This document shows positions 9,822 through 18,554 of a stretch of 64,000 nt of DNA, in pieces (position 1 is the first letter of the stretch; every line of letters begins with the position of its first letter). The notes under the pieces are model-generated. The model saw only the letters and a program-made list of their open reading frames with translations. It was not told where the DNA came from and did no database searches. The stretch comes from Prochlorococcus sp. scB243_495K23 (GTDB lineage Bacteria; Cyanobacteriota; Cyanobacteriia; PCC-6307; Cyanobiaceae). The DNA lies in NCBI GenBank assembly GCA_000635495.1, contig JFLW01000086.1, positions 1 to 64,000 on the forward strand. Reading direction: 5' to 3'. The translations under genes and the position numbers were made by a program.

Positions 9822-10745
9822 TTGATCTCTTTAATATCGCCATCTGAAGTTAAAAGTCCTACCTCAATAGCTATTGGAAGTTTTGATGGTCTTCATGCTG
9901 GCCACAGACAATTAATAAAAAGTGTAGTTGAAGAAAATCAATATACCCCAACAATTGCAAGCTTCTGGCCGCATCCCCGAGAAGTTCTTTACAAAGAGAT
10001 GCGTCTTAGACTTGATCTCCCTAATGAAAAACTATCAATACTTGAAGATCTGGGGATTGAACAATTAGTTCTGATTCCTTTTGATATGGAACTATCCAAA
10101 TTAAGTGCGGAAAGATTCGTAAGAGATATTTTGATAAATCAATTACAAGCAAAAAAAATTTCTGTAGGTGCTAATTTTAAATTTGGTTTCAGAAGAAGTG
10201 GAGATATAAATACAATAAAAAATATGATTAAGGATAGGGATATTAAACTAAAAATAATTCCAATTTTAGAAGACAAGAAAGGCAGAATCAGCAGCAGCAG
10301 AATAAGAGATCTATTAGAGAAAAGTGATCTGAAAAATGCTTTCAAAATCCTTAATAGGCCTTATAGTTTTAATGGAAAAGTTGTTAAAGGTAAAGGAATT
10401 GGAAAAAGTATAGGATGGCCTACCGCAAATCTTGAAATAGATGGCAGAAAATTTTTACCTGGAGAAGGAGTTTACGCATCTTGGACAACCATAGAAAATT
10501 CCAACAAAAAAATAGAATCTATTATGAATCTTGGCTCTCAACCAACAATAAATCCTTTATTGCCTTCTGCAGTTGAAGTTCATTTAATAAATAAAGATAT
10601 CGATCTATATGGTTTAAATCTATCTGTTGAACCAGTTGAAAAACTTAGATCTCAAATCAAGTTCAAAAATATAGATCAACTTTCTAATCAAATTAAAAAA
10701 GATAGAGATAAAGCTCTGAAAATTTTTAAAAACTACAAAAAATAA
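9822..10745 (+). CDS. ribF: Bifunctional riboflavin kinase / FMN adenylyltransferase
   Basis: Converts riboflavin to FMN and then FAD. The N-terminal nucleotidyltransferase domain shows SFDGLHAGHRQ (about 19-29) and SSRIRDLL (about 157-164). The C-terminal riboflavin kinase domain shows GKGIGKSIGWPTANL and GEGVYASW. The start is a TTG at 9822 (MISLISPSE), which aligns with the usual cyanobacterial RibF N-terminus; an upstream in-frame TAA at 9795 limits extension, and no ATG is available. thiE follows after 7 bases, so flavin and thiamine cofactor genes are probably co-transcribed. Confidence 0.92.
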   Translation: MISLISPSEVKSPTSIAIGSFDGLHAGHRQLIKSVVEENQYTPTIASFWPHPREVLYKEMRLRLDLPNEKLSILEDLGIEQLVLIPFDMELSKLSAERFVRDILINQLQAKKISVGANFKFGFRRSGDINTIKNMIKDRDIKLKIIPILEDKKGRISSSRIRDLLEKSDLKNAFKILNRPYSFNGKVVKGKGIGKSIGWPTANLEIDGRKFLPGEGVYASWTTIENSNKKIESIMNLGSQPTINPLLPSAVEVHLINKDIDLYGLNLSVEPVEKLRSQIKFKNIDQLSNQIKKDRDKALKIFKNYKK

Positions 10746-10752
10746 ATTACAA

Positions 10753-11808
10753 ATGCTGAATTCCAATCCTAAAGACGCTGAAGATTTAAGAATTTATCAA
10801 ATTATTGACGCTAATCTTGATAGAGCCAGAGAAGGACTAAGAGTATTAGAGGATTGGGCTAGATTTGGCCTAGGCAAAGAAAAATATGTTGAAAAGATTA
10901 AAAATTTTAGACAAATTTTAGGAAAAAATCATTTAGAAGTTTATAAACAATCTAGAAATCACATTGAGGACGAATGTAAAGGATTGACTCATCAAGAACA
11001 ATTCAACAGAAAAACTTCTGAGCAAATTATAAGTTCTAATTCAGCCAGAGTTCAAGAAGCATTACGAGTCATAGAAGAATTCTCAAGGCTGCAGAATCAT
11101 GAGCTTTCAAAAATCGCTTCTGAAATTAGATATGAAATTTATACTATTGAAATTGACTTATTGAGTTATAGCAAGTTTAAGAGGTCTGAGGACATATTAA
11201 AAGAAAATGACTTATATGTAATCACAGATCAAAAAGATAATTTATTAGAAATAATAGAAGAGATTTTAATTGCTGGAGTAAGAATTATTCAACATAGATT
11301 TAAAACGGGAACTGATCAAGATCATCTTCAAGAAGCAATTCAGATTAAAAATCTATGTAAAAGATATAATTCTTTGTTTATAGTTAACGATAGACTTGAT
11401 ATTGCTCTGGCATCCAACTCGGATGGGATTCATCTTGGTCAAGACGATTTAGATTTAAAAACCGCAAGAAAACTATTAGGATACTCAAAAATTGTCGGTA
11501 TAAGTGCAAATAATGCAATTGATATTTCAAATGCTCTTAAGGAGGGTTGTGATTACATAGGAATAGGGCCAGTATTTGAAACTACAACAAAAAAGAATAA
11601 GATACCTTTAGGTATTGAAAAAATCAAAACATTAACAAAGGATTTAAATATTCCTTGGTTTGCTATTGGAGGAATCAAGTCAAAAAATATTTCATATTTA
11701 AAAAGAAATGGGTTTAAAAAAGTTGCATTAGTTTCGGAATTAATGAATTCTGAAGATCCTAAAGAAGACGCTATGATGATTCTAAAAAAGTTGTCTCATG
11801 AAAATTAG
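10753..11808 (+). CDS. thiE: Thiamine-phosphate synthase with N-terminal ThiD2-type domain
   Basis: The C-terminal part (about 150-345) is a ThiE TIM barrel joining HMP-PP and thiazole phosphate to thiamine phosphate; VNDRLDIALASNSDGIHLGQ, ISANN, GPVFETTTK and AIGGI mark the phosphate and substrate loops. The extra N-terminal 130 residues (IDANLDRAREGLRVLEDWAR, later SNSARVQEALRVIEEFSR) contain two related helical motifs and match the ThiD2 domain, reported as an HMP-phosphate kinase in such fusions. One polypeptide may therefore supply and consume HMP-PP. Starts at ATG 10753; thiS overlaps its end by 11 bases. Confidence 0.9.
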   Translation: MLNSNPKDAEDLRIYQIIDANLDRAREGLRVLEDWARFGLGKEKYVEKIKNFRQILGKNHLEVYKQSRNHIEDECKGLTHQEQFNRKTSEQIISSNSARVQEALRVIEEFSRLQNHELSKIASEIRYEIYTIEIDLLSYSKFKRSEDILKENDLYVITDQKDNLLEIIEEILIAGVRIIQHRFKTGTDQDHLQEAIQIKNLCKRYNSLFIVNDRLDIALASNSDGIHLGQDDLDLKTARKLLGYSKIVGISANNAIDISNALKEGCDYIGIGPVFETTTKKNKIPLGIEKIKTLTKDLNIPWFAIGGIKSKNISYLKRNGFKKVALVSELMNSEDPKEDAMMILKKLSHEN

Positions 11809-12007
11809 AGTAAATGGAGAAGAAAAAAAAATAGAACTTGATCAAGAAAATGCTCTACTATCTAAAGCTCTTCACTATCTGGGATATAAACCAAACACAA
11901 TTGTAGTGGAGTTAAATAATTTAATTATAAATTCAATGAAATGGGAAAAAGTGAAACTTAAAGATGGTGATAATTTAGAAATTGTTTCCATAGTTGGTGG
12001 CGGATAA
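11798..12007 (+). CDS. thiS: Sulfur carrier protein ThiS
   Basis: Ubiquitin-like sulfur carrier for the thiazole ring of thiamine. The 69 residues have the beta-grasp pattern and end in GGG, the tail that is adenylated and thiocarboxylated. Its ATG lies 11 bases inside the end of thiE, so translation is coupled and both products belong to thiamine synthesis. The partner thiazole synthase ThiG and the activating ThiF-type enzyme are not in the window. Confidence 0.93.
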   Translation: MKIRVNGEEKKIELDQENALLSKALHYLGYKPNTIVVELNNLIINSMKWEKVKLKDGDNLEIVSIVGGG

Positions 12008-12119
12008 AAGTAAAATATTCAATGTATTAAAAATCTTCATATTTTTTTAAGTTTAGGCTTGAAACAATAACCAAATTTCTCCGTTTTTCGTTTTATATTT
12101 TTAATACTTAAATTTAACA

Positions 12120-12287
12120 ATGAAAGAAAAAATTGAAAGCAACTCAAGGTCTCTAAAATGGGAGCAAAATGGGGAATTAGCACATAAAGATCTCTCCGAG
12201 CTGATTGAAAGATTAAAAAATGTAGAAAGTGAACATACCTCATCGGAGCTATCTAGATTAGGTACGAAATCAAACATAAAAGATTAA
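12120..12287 (+). CDS. Small ORF, 55-residue charged protein, unknown
   Basis: ATG at 12120 opens a 55-codon frame ending in TAA at 12287. The product starts MKEKIESNSRSLKWEQNGEL and is hydrophilic, helical and rich in Glu, Lys and Ser, without a membrane segment or known motif. Codon use is like that of neighbouring genes, and the open frame on the opposite strand here is unconvincing. It lies 112 bases after thiS. I regard it as a probable small protein of unknown role. Confidence 0.5.
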   Translation: MKEKIESNSRSLKWEQNGELAHKDLSELIERLKNVESEHTSSELSRLGTKSNIKD

Positions 12288-12354
12288 ATTTGTTACTTAG
12301 ATCTTGTTTTTATAAAAATTTGTACCAAATTTAAAATACTGAATATAAAAATAA

Positions 12355-12486
12355 ATGCCTAAAAGATTTCCAGATTGGGTGAATACAGAAGTCGTGATAA
12401 AAGCAATCAAAATGAGAGAAGAAGGAATGCTATCAAAACAACTAAATTTATGGATAGAAAACCTACTAGAAATAGAAAAAAAGTGA
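12355..12486 (+). CDS. Small ORF, 43-residue protein, unknown
   Basis: ATG at 12355 to TGA at 12486 encodes 43 residues (beginning MPKRFPDWVNTEVV) with a strongly amphipathic helical second half (KMREEGMLSKQLNLWIENLL). It ends 5 bases before the stop of convergent larB. No family is recognised. The packing between thiS and larB and the ordinary codon use support a real gene, but a short random frame cannot be excluded. Confidence 0.45.
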   Translation: MPKRFPDWVNTEVVIKAIKMREEGMLSKQLNLWIENLLEIEKK

Positions 12487-12490
12487 TTAT

Positions 12491-13147
12491 TTAGGAAATA
12501 CTTTTGATAATTCTGAGAGCCGCCATTGCTGCTCCGTAACCATTATCTATATTCATAACTGCAATGCCTGGAGAACAGCTTGACAACATACTATTTAAAG
12601 CAGTTTCTCCATCTTTGCTAACGCCGTATCCTACTGAGACAGGTACTGCAATTATCGGTTGAGCCAACAATCCGCCCACAACTGTTGCCAAAGCTCCTTC
12701 CATTCCCGCACAAACTATTAATACATCATATTTATTAATTTCTTCTAAATGACTCATCAATCGATGAAGTCCCGCTACTCCAACATCTATAAAAGATTGA
12801 CAATTCACTCCATAAAATTCGAGCGCTAATTGTGCTTCAAGTGTTACGGCCAAATCGCTTGAGCCGCCTGAAATTATAGCAACTTTTTTATTCGTAATTA
12901 TTTTATTAAAATTCTTCCCAATTGTTAGGCAATTTGCTTCTTCATGGAATCGTGCATTATCATACAAATCTAAAAGATAATTAGCCTTTTCACTATTAAT
13001 CCTAGTAATGAAAACAACCTCATTTTTACTTAATACATTTCCACATAATCTTTCTAATTGGTCGATACTTTTATCTTGCCCCCAAATAGCCTCAATGAGT
13101 CCAAGCCTATCTCTTCTTTGAAAATCAAACTTGATATCAAAATTCAT
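12491..13147 (-). CDS. larB: LarB / CpmA-like AIR-carboxylase-fold protein
   Basis: A 218-residue protein whose C-terminal two thirds has the PurE-like fold (VAIISGGSSDLAV, then VCAGMEGALATVVGGLL and GYGAAMAAL). LarB carboxylates nicotinate adenine dinucleotide in making the nickel-pincer cofactor; the cyanobacterial homologue was first named CpmA, a circadian phase modifier in Synechococcus elongatus. No larC or larE is in the window, so whether a pincer cofactor is made here is open. The start ATG at 13147 overlaps the stop of the upstream TIGR03792-like gene by four bases. Confidence 0.82.
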   Translation of the reverse strand: MNFDIKFDFQRRDRLGLIEAIWGQDKSIDQLERLCGNVLSKNEVVFITRINSEKANYLLDLYDNARFHEEANCLTIGKNFNKIITNKKVAIISGGSSDLAVTLEAQLALEFYGVNCQSFIDVGVAGLHRLMSHLEEINKYDVLIVCAGMEGALATVVGGLLAQPIIAVPVSVGYGVSKDGETALNSMLSSCSPGIAVMNIDNGYGAAMAALRIIKSIS

Positions 13148-13590
13148 CTTTGTTTATCTAATTCTCCCTCATAAATCAATTCAAAAGGATTATCGCCTAC
13201 ATTTAGAGCAGCTTTAACATTATCTTCAAATTTTTGTTGAACTACATTTACTTCTGACATTGGTATGCTTTTCCATAATTTCTTACTTTTCCAATTTACC
13301 AATATTAAAGCTTCTTCTTTTTCTTTATCCCAAAATAATTGTCTACCCAAAAAACCATCTTGAGAAGATAACCAAGGATCCCAAATTTCTTTTTCCGCAT
13401 TTAGCCAAGCTGCTTTTACATCAGCAGGTACTTTAAGTCTTAATTCCTCTATGACCATTTCATTTTGAAAATTATCCATTGTAAGAGCTTTTAAATTGGG
13501 AATATCAAATTGAAAAATTAAAACTACTAAGCAAATTAATAATAAACAAAATCTTTGAATTTTTTTTTTCAAATTTAAATTAAATCTCAT
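13144..13590 (-). CDS. TIGR03792-like exported cyanobacterial protein
   Basis: A 148-residue protein with a hydrophobic N-terminal signal or anchor (about 14-28), then a compact domain with [19 protein letters not shown] and [16 protein letters not shown]. This layout resembles dimeric alpha-beta barrel (ABM-like) domains, and I recall the family as TIGR03792; function unknown. Its ATG overlaps the stop of the trmD-ispF frame by four bases and its own stop overlaps the larB start, so the three form a tightly coupled set. Confidence 0.65.
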   Translation of the reverse strand: MRFNLNLKKKIQRFCLLLICLVVLIFQFDIPNLKALTMDNFQNEMVIEELRLKVPADVKAAWLNAEKEIWDPWLSSQDGFLGRQLFWDKEKEEALILVNWKSKKLWKSIPMSEVNVVQQKFEDNVKAALNVGDNPFELIYEGELDKQR

Positions 13591-14807
13591 TTTTTCTCAA
13601 GAAGAACTACTGAATGGCAACTTATACCCTCTTCTCTCCCTTCTGGACCCAATTTTTCATTCGTGGTTGCTTTAATCCCAATTAAATTTTCATCAATATT
13701 TAAAATTTCAGAAATATTTTTTTTCATTATTTTTATATGTGGCATGATTTTTGGCCTTTCAGCAACAAGAACACTATCAATATTATTTATTTCCCAACCA
13801 TCTTGTCTTATCAAGTCAATTACTTTTGATAACAAAAACAAGCTATCAGCATTTTTCCATTTTTCATCAGATGGGGGGAAATACTTTCCTATGTCGCCCA
13901 AGGAAAGAGCTCCCAGTAATGCGTCCATTATTGAGTGACTTAAAACATCCGCATCACTATGCCCATCCAATCCTAAACTTTCAGGGTGATGCAATTTTAC
14001 ACCTCCAATAATTAAATCTCTATCCTCTACTAGCCTGTGAATATCGTATCCATTGCCTATTCTAAATTTCATGAATTGATTATTTTCTTTTACTATTCTC
14101 TTACTTTGTGGGGATTTTTTGTAGTTTTCATTTGAAATTAAGTCACTTCTTCTCTCCAATGTTCTTTCAAAACTTTTTTTTATTCTCCACGATTTAATCT
14201 CTTCATGATTACCGCTCACTAATATATCTGGCACTTTCATATCTTTAAAAGTTAGCGGCCTTGTGTATTGAGGATATTCTAATAAAGAGGAATTATGACT
14301 CTCATCGACTAAGGAGATTGGATCACCAAGAGTCCCTGGTAATAACCTAGTCAAACCATTAATTATCGATATAGCAGGTATTTCACCTCCAGAAAGGACA
14401 TAATCGCCTATCGATATCTCTTCATCAGCTATACATCTAATCCTTTCATCAAAACCTTCATATTGACCACAAATAATTATTATTTGATCCAAAGTGGACC
14501 ATCTCGCAAGATCCTTTTGCTTTAAAACTTTACCCTGAGGGGTCATCAGCAAAGTTTTACTTTTGGGTGATTTTCTAATTGATTCATATGCCTTATAAAT
14601 AGGTTCAGGTTTTAATACCATACCTGCTCCTCCTCCATAAGGCTTATCGTCTACTTGTCTATAAGAACCTTCTCCATATTCTCTTAAATCATGTAAATTT
14701 ACATCGATCAAATTCTTATCTAGAGCTCTTGTTATGACCCCTAAATTATTTATTAATTCAAAAGCTTTAGGGAACAATGTAATTACATCAAAAGTAAAAC
14801 CACTCAT
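13587..14807 (-). CDS. TrmD-IspF fusion ORF: tRNA m1G37 methyltransferase joined to MECDP synthase
   Basis: One open frame of 406 codons encodes two complete enzymes. Residues 1-245 are TrmD ([40 protein letters not shown]), which methylates G37 of tRNAs. Residues 246-406 (161 residues, normal IspF length) are IspF ([39 protein letters not shown]), which cyclises CDP-ME 2-phosphate in the MEP isoprenoid pathway. There is no stop between them. The natural IspF ATG (14072-14070) remains in frame, so separate initiation is also possible. The ATG at 14807 directly follows the era stop. The two activities are unrelated, so loss of the trmD stop is the likely origin. Confidence 0.88.
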   Translation of the reverse strand: MSGFTFDVITLFPKAFELINNLGVITRALDKNLIDVNLHDLREYGEGSYRQVDDKPYGGGAGMVLKPEPIYKAYESIRKSPKSKTLLMTPQGKVLKQKDLARWSTLDQIIIICGQYEGFDERIRCIADEEISIGDYVLSGGEIPAISIINGLTRLLPGTLGDPISLVDESHNSSLLEYPQYTRPLTFKDMKVPDILVSGNHEEIKSWRIKKSFERTLERRSDLISNENYKKSPQSKRIVKENNQFMKFRIGNGYDIHRLVEDRDLIIGGVKLHHPESLGLDGHSDADVLSHSIMDALLGALSLGDIGKYFPPSDEKWKNADSLFLLSKVIDLIRQDGWEINNIDSVLVAERPKIMPHIKIMKKNISEILNIDENLIGIKATTNEKLGPEGREEGISCHSVVLLEKK

Positions 14808-15719
14808 CTAGAATTCTTCCTCAAAACCAAACTCAATTAACCTTGATTCTTTTTTTCTCCAATTTGGAACAACTTTCACAAACAACTCTAGGTGAACTGG
14901 ACCATCAATTAATTTTGACATATTTAATCTTGCTGACTGACCAATCATTTTTAACATTGAACCTTTCTTTCCAATAAGAATGCCTTTTTGCGTCGACCTT
15001 TCAACAATAATAGTAGCCAAAATAGCTGTAAAAACTTTTCCATTTTTCCTTTTCATTTCCTCTCGTTTTTCTATCTTTACTGCGACACTATGAGGTACTT
15101 CTTCTCTTGTATTTTTTAATACCTGTTCTCTTACTAAATCAGATAATAAGTTATCTAATGGTTGGTCGCAAATCGTCTCTTCGCCATAAAGTTTTGGTCC
15201 CTCTGGAAGAAAATTAAGAGCCATATCAACTATTTCAGAACATCCTTCTCCTTGAGAAGCACTTACAACTTGAAAGTTTCTATTAATTCCAAAAAATCTT
15301 CTATATTGATTTAATCGTAAATTCCTAAATTCTTTATTAACCAAATCCCACTTATTTAATGCAACAATAAACTCAGTTTTATTTGCGAGTAGAAAGTTCA
15401 AAATATATTCATCACCTCTACCAGGTTCTTCACTTGAATCAATTACAAAAATTACCATATCAACTCCATTAATTGCAGATTTTGCGTTTTTTACTAATAT
15501 CTCTCCAAGTCGATGATGAGGTTTATGAACACCTGGCGTATCAACAAAAATTATTTGCCCATTGTCTGTAGTAAGTATTCCTTTTAATTTATTTCTAGTA
15601 GTTTGCGCTATTGGAGAAGTAATTGTTATTTTTTCTCCAATCAATTTATTTATTAAAGTAGACTTACCCACATTTGGCCTTCCTAGTAAAGTTACAAACC
15701 CAGATCTATAATTGGCCAA
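14808..15719 (-). CDS. era: GTPase Era
   Basis: Ras-like GTPase that binds 16S rRNA near its 3' end and aids 30S maturation. The 303 residues show G1 GRPNVGKST (13-21), G3 DTPGVHKPHH, G4 NKWD and a C-terminal KH domain with ILIGKKGSMLKMIG. Initiation is a TTG at 15719 (MANYRSGF). Its TAG stop abuts the ATG of the trmD-ispF frame with no gap, so translation is likely coupled. phoH and the BI-1 gene lie further upstream on the same strand. Confidence 0.95.
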   Translation of the reverse strand: MANYRSGFVTLLGRPNVGKSTLINKLIGEKITITSPIAQTTRNKLKGILTTDNGQIIFVDTPGVHKPHHRLGEILVKNAKSAINGVDMVIFVIDSSEEPGRGDEYILNFLLANKTEFIVALNKWDLVNKEFRNLRLNQYRRFFGINRNFQVVSASQGEGCSEIVDMALNFLPEGPKLYGEETICDQPLDNLLSDLVREQVLKNTREEVPHSVAVKIEKREEMKRKNGKVFTAILATIIVERSTQKGILIGKKGSMLKMIGQSARLNMSKLIDGPVHLELFVKVVPNWRKKESRLIEFGFEEEF

Positions 15720-15757
15720 AGACTTTTAATGCATCATTAATAAAATTCTGATCAAAA

Positions 15758-16285
15758 ATGGAAAAAAAAACCATAAATTTAAAAGAAGCTTCGTTCACGC
15801 AAGCAATAAACATATCCGCACAATGGTGCAAAGAGTGGGGTGAAGATTTACTCAGCGAAGAGGTTTTAGCAGATAGAATCGCAGAGCTAACTAAAACAAG
15901 AAATGGACTTAGAGGATTTTTTGCATACGCTTTATCAGATAAAGATTGTTTTTTGTTAGATAAACTTCCTTTTTCACTAATTTACAAACTGAACGAAGGT
16001 GGTGATGCTGTAACAGAAATAGTAGTAAAAAATTTAATGATGAGTTCCGCTCAAATTATTATTCATCGAAGAAATAATAATCATGAATATGAGATAACAT
16101 CAGAAAATATTTCAGATAGATGTAAGGCTATTTTAAGACTGCTAGAAACTAAGTCAGTTACAAAGTCTGTTAATCAAGTCCTTAGAGGCTTAGATGATAT
16201 GGGCAATAGTTTTGATAATTCAGTAAAGTATGACTCAGAACAAAAGGAATTTATAAAAAAACAAATTCTTGATATCGCCCATTAA
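15758..16285 (+). CDS. Conserved cyanobacterial protein, unknown function
   Basis: A 175-residue soluble protein with no signal peptide or membrane segment. It has an N-terminal helical part (INISAQWCKEWGEDLLSEEVLADRIAELTKT) and a middle with alternating beta and hydrophobic residues. I do not recognise a domain. ATG at 15758 is divergent from era with a 38-base gap. The stop lies directly before a hairpin that serves the convergent BI-1 gene. It is isolated on its strand, so context gives no function. Confidence 0.7.
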   Translation: MEKKTINLKEASFTQAINISAQWCKEWGEDLLSEEVLADRIAELTKTRNGLRGFFAYALSDKDCFLLDKLPFSLIYKLNEGGDAVTEIVVKNLMMSSAQIIIHRRNNNHEYEITSENISDRCKAILRLLETKSVTKSVNQVLRGLDDMGNSFDNSVKYDSEQKEFIKKQILDIAH

Positions 16286-16286
16286 A

Positions 16287-16312
16287 AAAGCGCAGAAACA
16301 AATCTACGCTTT
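16287..16312 (-). terminator. Intrinsic terminator of the BI-1 gene
   Basis: Ten-base arms AAAGCGCAGA (16287-16296) and TCTACGCTTT (16303-16312) pair with one mismatch around a 6-base loop. On the minus strand the hairpin runs into a T tract (the A run at 16284-16289), 25 bases after the stop of the 16337-17074 gene. On the plus strand no T run follows. Confidence 0.65.
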
Positions 16313-16336
16313 AGGTTAGTTATTTACGTAATGTAT

Positions 16337-17074
16337 TTAGTCTCTTCTTCCACCGCCTTGTAGTGCAATCATTAATCTCAATATAAAAACAAAAAGATTT
16401 ATATAAGTTAGATACATACCTAAAGCTCCTGCAAGGTATTGATCGTCATTATATCTTCTTGGCATTGTATAGAAATCAACAAAAGACATAGCAACAAATA
16501 AGACAGTTCCAAATCCTGCAATTATCAATTCGAGTCCTGAACCTCCAAAAACTCCTGGGGCAAAGAATCCTCCAATTAATTGGACAAACATTGCTATGAG
16601 TAGACCTATCAATCCAAGACCAACTACTCCACTTAGTGCTTGACCAACACTATCACTCATTCTTTGACCAGTGTAAGAGGCAATAACAAAAGTTATACCA
16701 GTGGCTAAGGCAGCTGTCCCGACTGAACCAATACCAATTGTTCCTATTGCTAAAGCAACTATTCCACTTAAGGTGAATCCAGTTAACAAACTAAATCCTG
16801 TCAACAAGGGTAGGGCTTTCGCATTATTTGCATTATTTGCAGCACTTGTGGCTATAAAAAACAAAACCAATTCTGCAATTAATGCAACTATTGAAAGAGG
16901 CTGGAAAAGCCCGGGATTTGTTGCTATGAGTGAGACACCTGCTAAAACTCCTAAAGAAGTTAAAACCATACCTCCACCAACGTAAGGTAAAGCTTTTTGA
17001 ACAACATTAGGTCCAACAATTGAACTAGTTTGAGCTTCACGAATAGCTTGATTGAAATTACTACTTGCTGGCAT
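16337..17074 (-). CDS. Bax inhibitor-1 (BI-1/YccA/TMBIM) family membrane protein
   Basis: A 245-residue integral membrane protein with seven hydrophobic segments and the family's acidic patch near the C-terminus (SFVDFYTMPRRYNDDQYLAGALGMYLTYINLF split over the last two helices). BI-1 proteins are proton-sensitive calcium leak channels in studied members; the substrate here is not known. ATG at 17074. It has its own terminator downstream and is 73 bases from phoH. Glycine- and alanine-rich helices are normal for the family. Confidence 0.85.
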   Translation of the reverse strand: MPASSNFNQAIREAQTSSIVGPNVVQKALPYVGGGMVLTSLGVLAGVSLIATNPGLFQPLSIVALIAELVLFFIATSAANNANNAKALPLLTGFSLLTGFTLSGIVALAIGTIGIGSVGTAALATGITFVIASYTGQRMSDSVGQALSGVVGLGLIGLLIAMFVQLIGGFFAPGVFGGSGLELIIAGFGTVLFVAMSFVDFYTMPRRYNDDQYLAGALGMYLTYINLFVFILRLMIALQGGGRRD

Positions 17075-17147
17075 TTTCTTTTTTGAATATGGCTCTATTC
17101 TACTCGATTTTTAAAATTTCAGGGTACGGATCTCCAGAGTTATAAAG

Positions 17148-18104
17148 TTATTGATAAGCCTCAATAATTTTCTGAACTAAAGGATGACGAACTACATCTT
17201 CAACAGTTAAATAACAAAATTTTATACCTTGAGTTTCAGAGAAAATTCTAGATGCTTCGATGAGGCCGCTTTCCTGATCTTTTTTTAAATCAATTTGTGT
17301 AATATCTCCATTTACAACCATTTTTGATCTCTCTCCTAATCTGGTCAAAAACATTCTCATTTGAGAGCAAGTAGTATTTTGTGCTTCATCTAAGATAACT
17401 ATGGAGTTGTCTAAGGTTCTGCCTCTCATAAATGCCAAAGGAGCAACTTCAATAATTCCCTTATCAATTAACGAATTTGTTCTTTCAATCCCGAAAATAC
17501 TATGTAAAGAATCAAATAAGGGTCTTAAATATGGATCTACTTTTTGTTGCAAATCACCAGGTAGGAATCCCAAACTTTCACCAGCTTCTACAGCTGGTCT
17601 GGTTAAAACAATTTTTTCGATTTTTTTCTCGTTCAATAGTCGTGCCGCACAAACAGTTGCTAAAAATGTCTTGCCAGTTCCAGCTGGACCAATAGCAAAC
17701 GTAAGATCAAAGTTTTCAATTGATTCAACATATTCTTTTTGCCTTATAGTTCTTGGTCTTAAATATCTTCCTTCTTTGGAACGCGCAAGAATTTTTTTTC
17801 CAAGTTCAGCATGTGAAGACGATTCGCCCATATTTAGTGAACTTAAAGCCGCTTTAAGATCTACCTCTGGGACTTCTAACCCTTGTTCCCAAATTGGTCT
17901 TGTTAGTTCTACTAATGCTGATGCTCTCTCAATTTTAGATATGACACCGTTCATCTCAAGTTGTAAGCCTCTTATAGTTAATGAAACTCCTGTAAGGGAC
18001 TCAAATTTTTTTAAGAAAGAATTGCCAGGTCCAGATAATGCTGTAGCGGCATCAGAGCTTGGCAAATCTATTTTGAAGTGACCAGTTTTGGAAACTTCCT
18101 TCAT
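17148..18104 (-). CDS. phoH: PhoH-like ATPase
   Basis: Cytoplasmic P-loop ATPase related to the helicase core; in many bacteria genetically linked to RNA metabolism and, in cyanobacteria and phages, to phosphate-stress loci. The 318 residues include an N-terminal KH-like region (about 10-75), Walker A GPAGTGKT at 139-146, LTRPAVEAGESLGFLPGD, and the Walker B-type DEAQN at 239-243. ATG at 18104. rpsP lies 30 bases upstream and ffh before that, so a run of translation and export genes is read together. No pho box was identified. Confidence 0.93.
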   Translation of the reverse strand: MKEVSKTGHFKIDLPSSDAATALSGPGNSFLKKFESLTGVSLTIRGLQLEMNGVISKIERASALVELTRPIWEQGLEVPEVDLKAALSSLNMGESSSHAELGKKILARSKEGRYLRPRTIRQKEYVESIENFDLTFAIGPAGTGKTFLATVCAARLLNEKKIEKIVLTRPAVEAGESLGFLPGDLQQKVDPYLRPLFDSLHSIFGIERTNSLIDKGIIEVAPLAFMRGRTLDNSIVILDEAQNTTCSQMRMFLTRLGERSKMVVNGDITQIDLKKDQESGLIEASRIFSETQGIKFCYLTVEDVVRHPLVQKIIEAYQ

Positions 18105-18134
18105 CTAGTTATTATATAAAAATTTATCAAATCA

Positions 18135-18500
18135 CTAGCTTTCAGCTTCATTACCCTCGATTTCAACTTTACTACTATCATTTTCTTCGTCTTTAGTTTT
18201 AGCCTTAGCTAATTTTTCCTTCTCTAACTTTGCCTTACCAATTGCGATAGAGGATCTTTCAGTTTTTTCTAATAACCCACCCTTTTCTAATAAAGTTCTC
18301 ACAACATCAGTTGGCTGAGCACCCTGTGTAAGTCTTGTTCTTAAAGCTTCTGTATCAAGCCTGGTTTCCTTAGTTCTTGGATTGTAAAAACCTAATTCTT
18401 GCAGAGGTCTACCATCTCTTCTGGAAGTACTATTGCATGCAACAATTCTGAAACTTGCCTCTTTTTTCTTTCCAAAGCGCTTAAGGCGCAATTTAATCAT
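18135..18500 (-). CDS. rpsP: 30S ribosomal protein S16
   Basis: Small-subunit protein needed for 30S assembly. The first 80 residues are typical S16 ([20 protein letters not shown], then [10 protein letters not shown] and [17 protein letters not shown]). The remaining 40 residues are a charged Lys/Glu tail, common in cyanobacterial S16 but not part of the core fold. ATG at 18500. It is 54 bases downstream of ffh and 30 bases upstream of phoH, fitting an ffh-rpsP-phoH transcription unit. Confidence 0.96.
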   Translation of the reverse strand: MIKLRLKRFGKKKEASFRIVACNSTSRRDGRPLQELGFYNPRTKETRLDTEALRTRLTQGAQPTDVVRTLLEKGGLLEKTERSSIAIGKAKLEKEKLAKAKTKDEENDSSKVEIEGNEAES

Positions 18501-18554
18501 CTTAAATTAATGTGTTTTTAATAATAATATCATTTAAAGGTAAAAATATAGAAA

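Noticed and set aside
12037-12243. 68-codon minus-strand frame
   Set aside because: Antisense to the more convincing plus-strand 55-codon ORF; biased towards Phe and Leu as random AT-rich frames are.
17401-18081. 226-codon plus-strand frame over phoH
   Set aside because: Shadow of phoH, whose motifs are complete on the minus strand.
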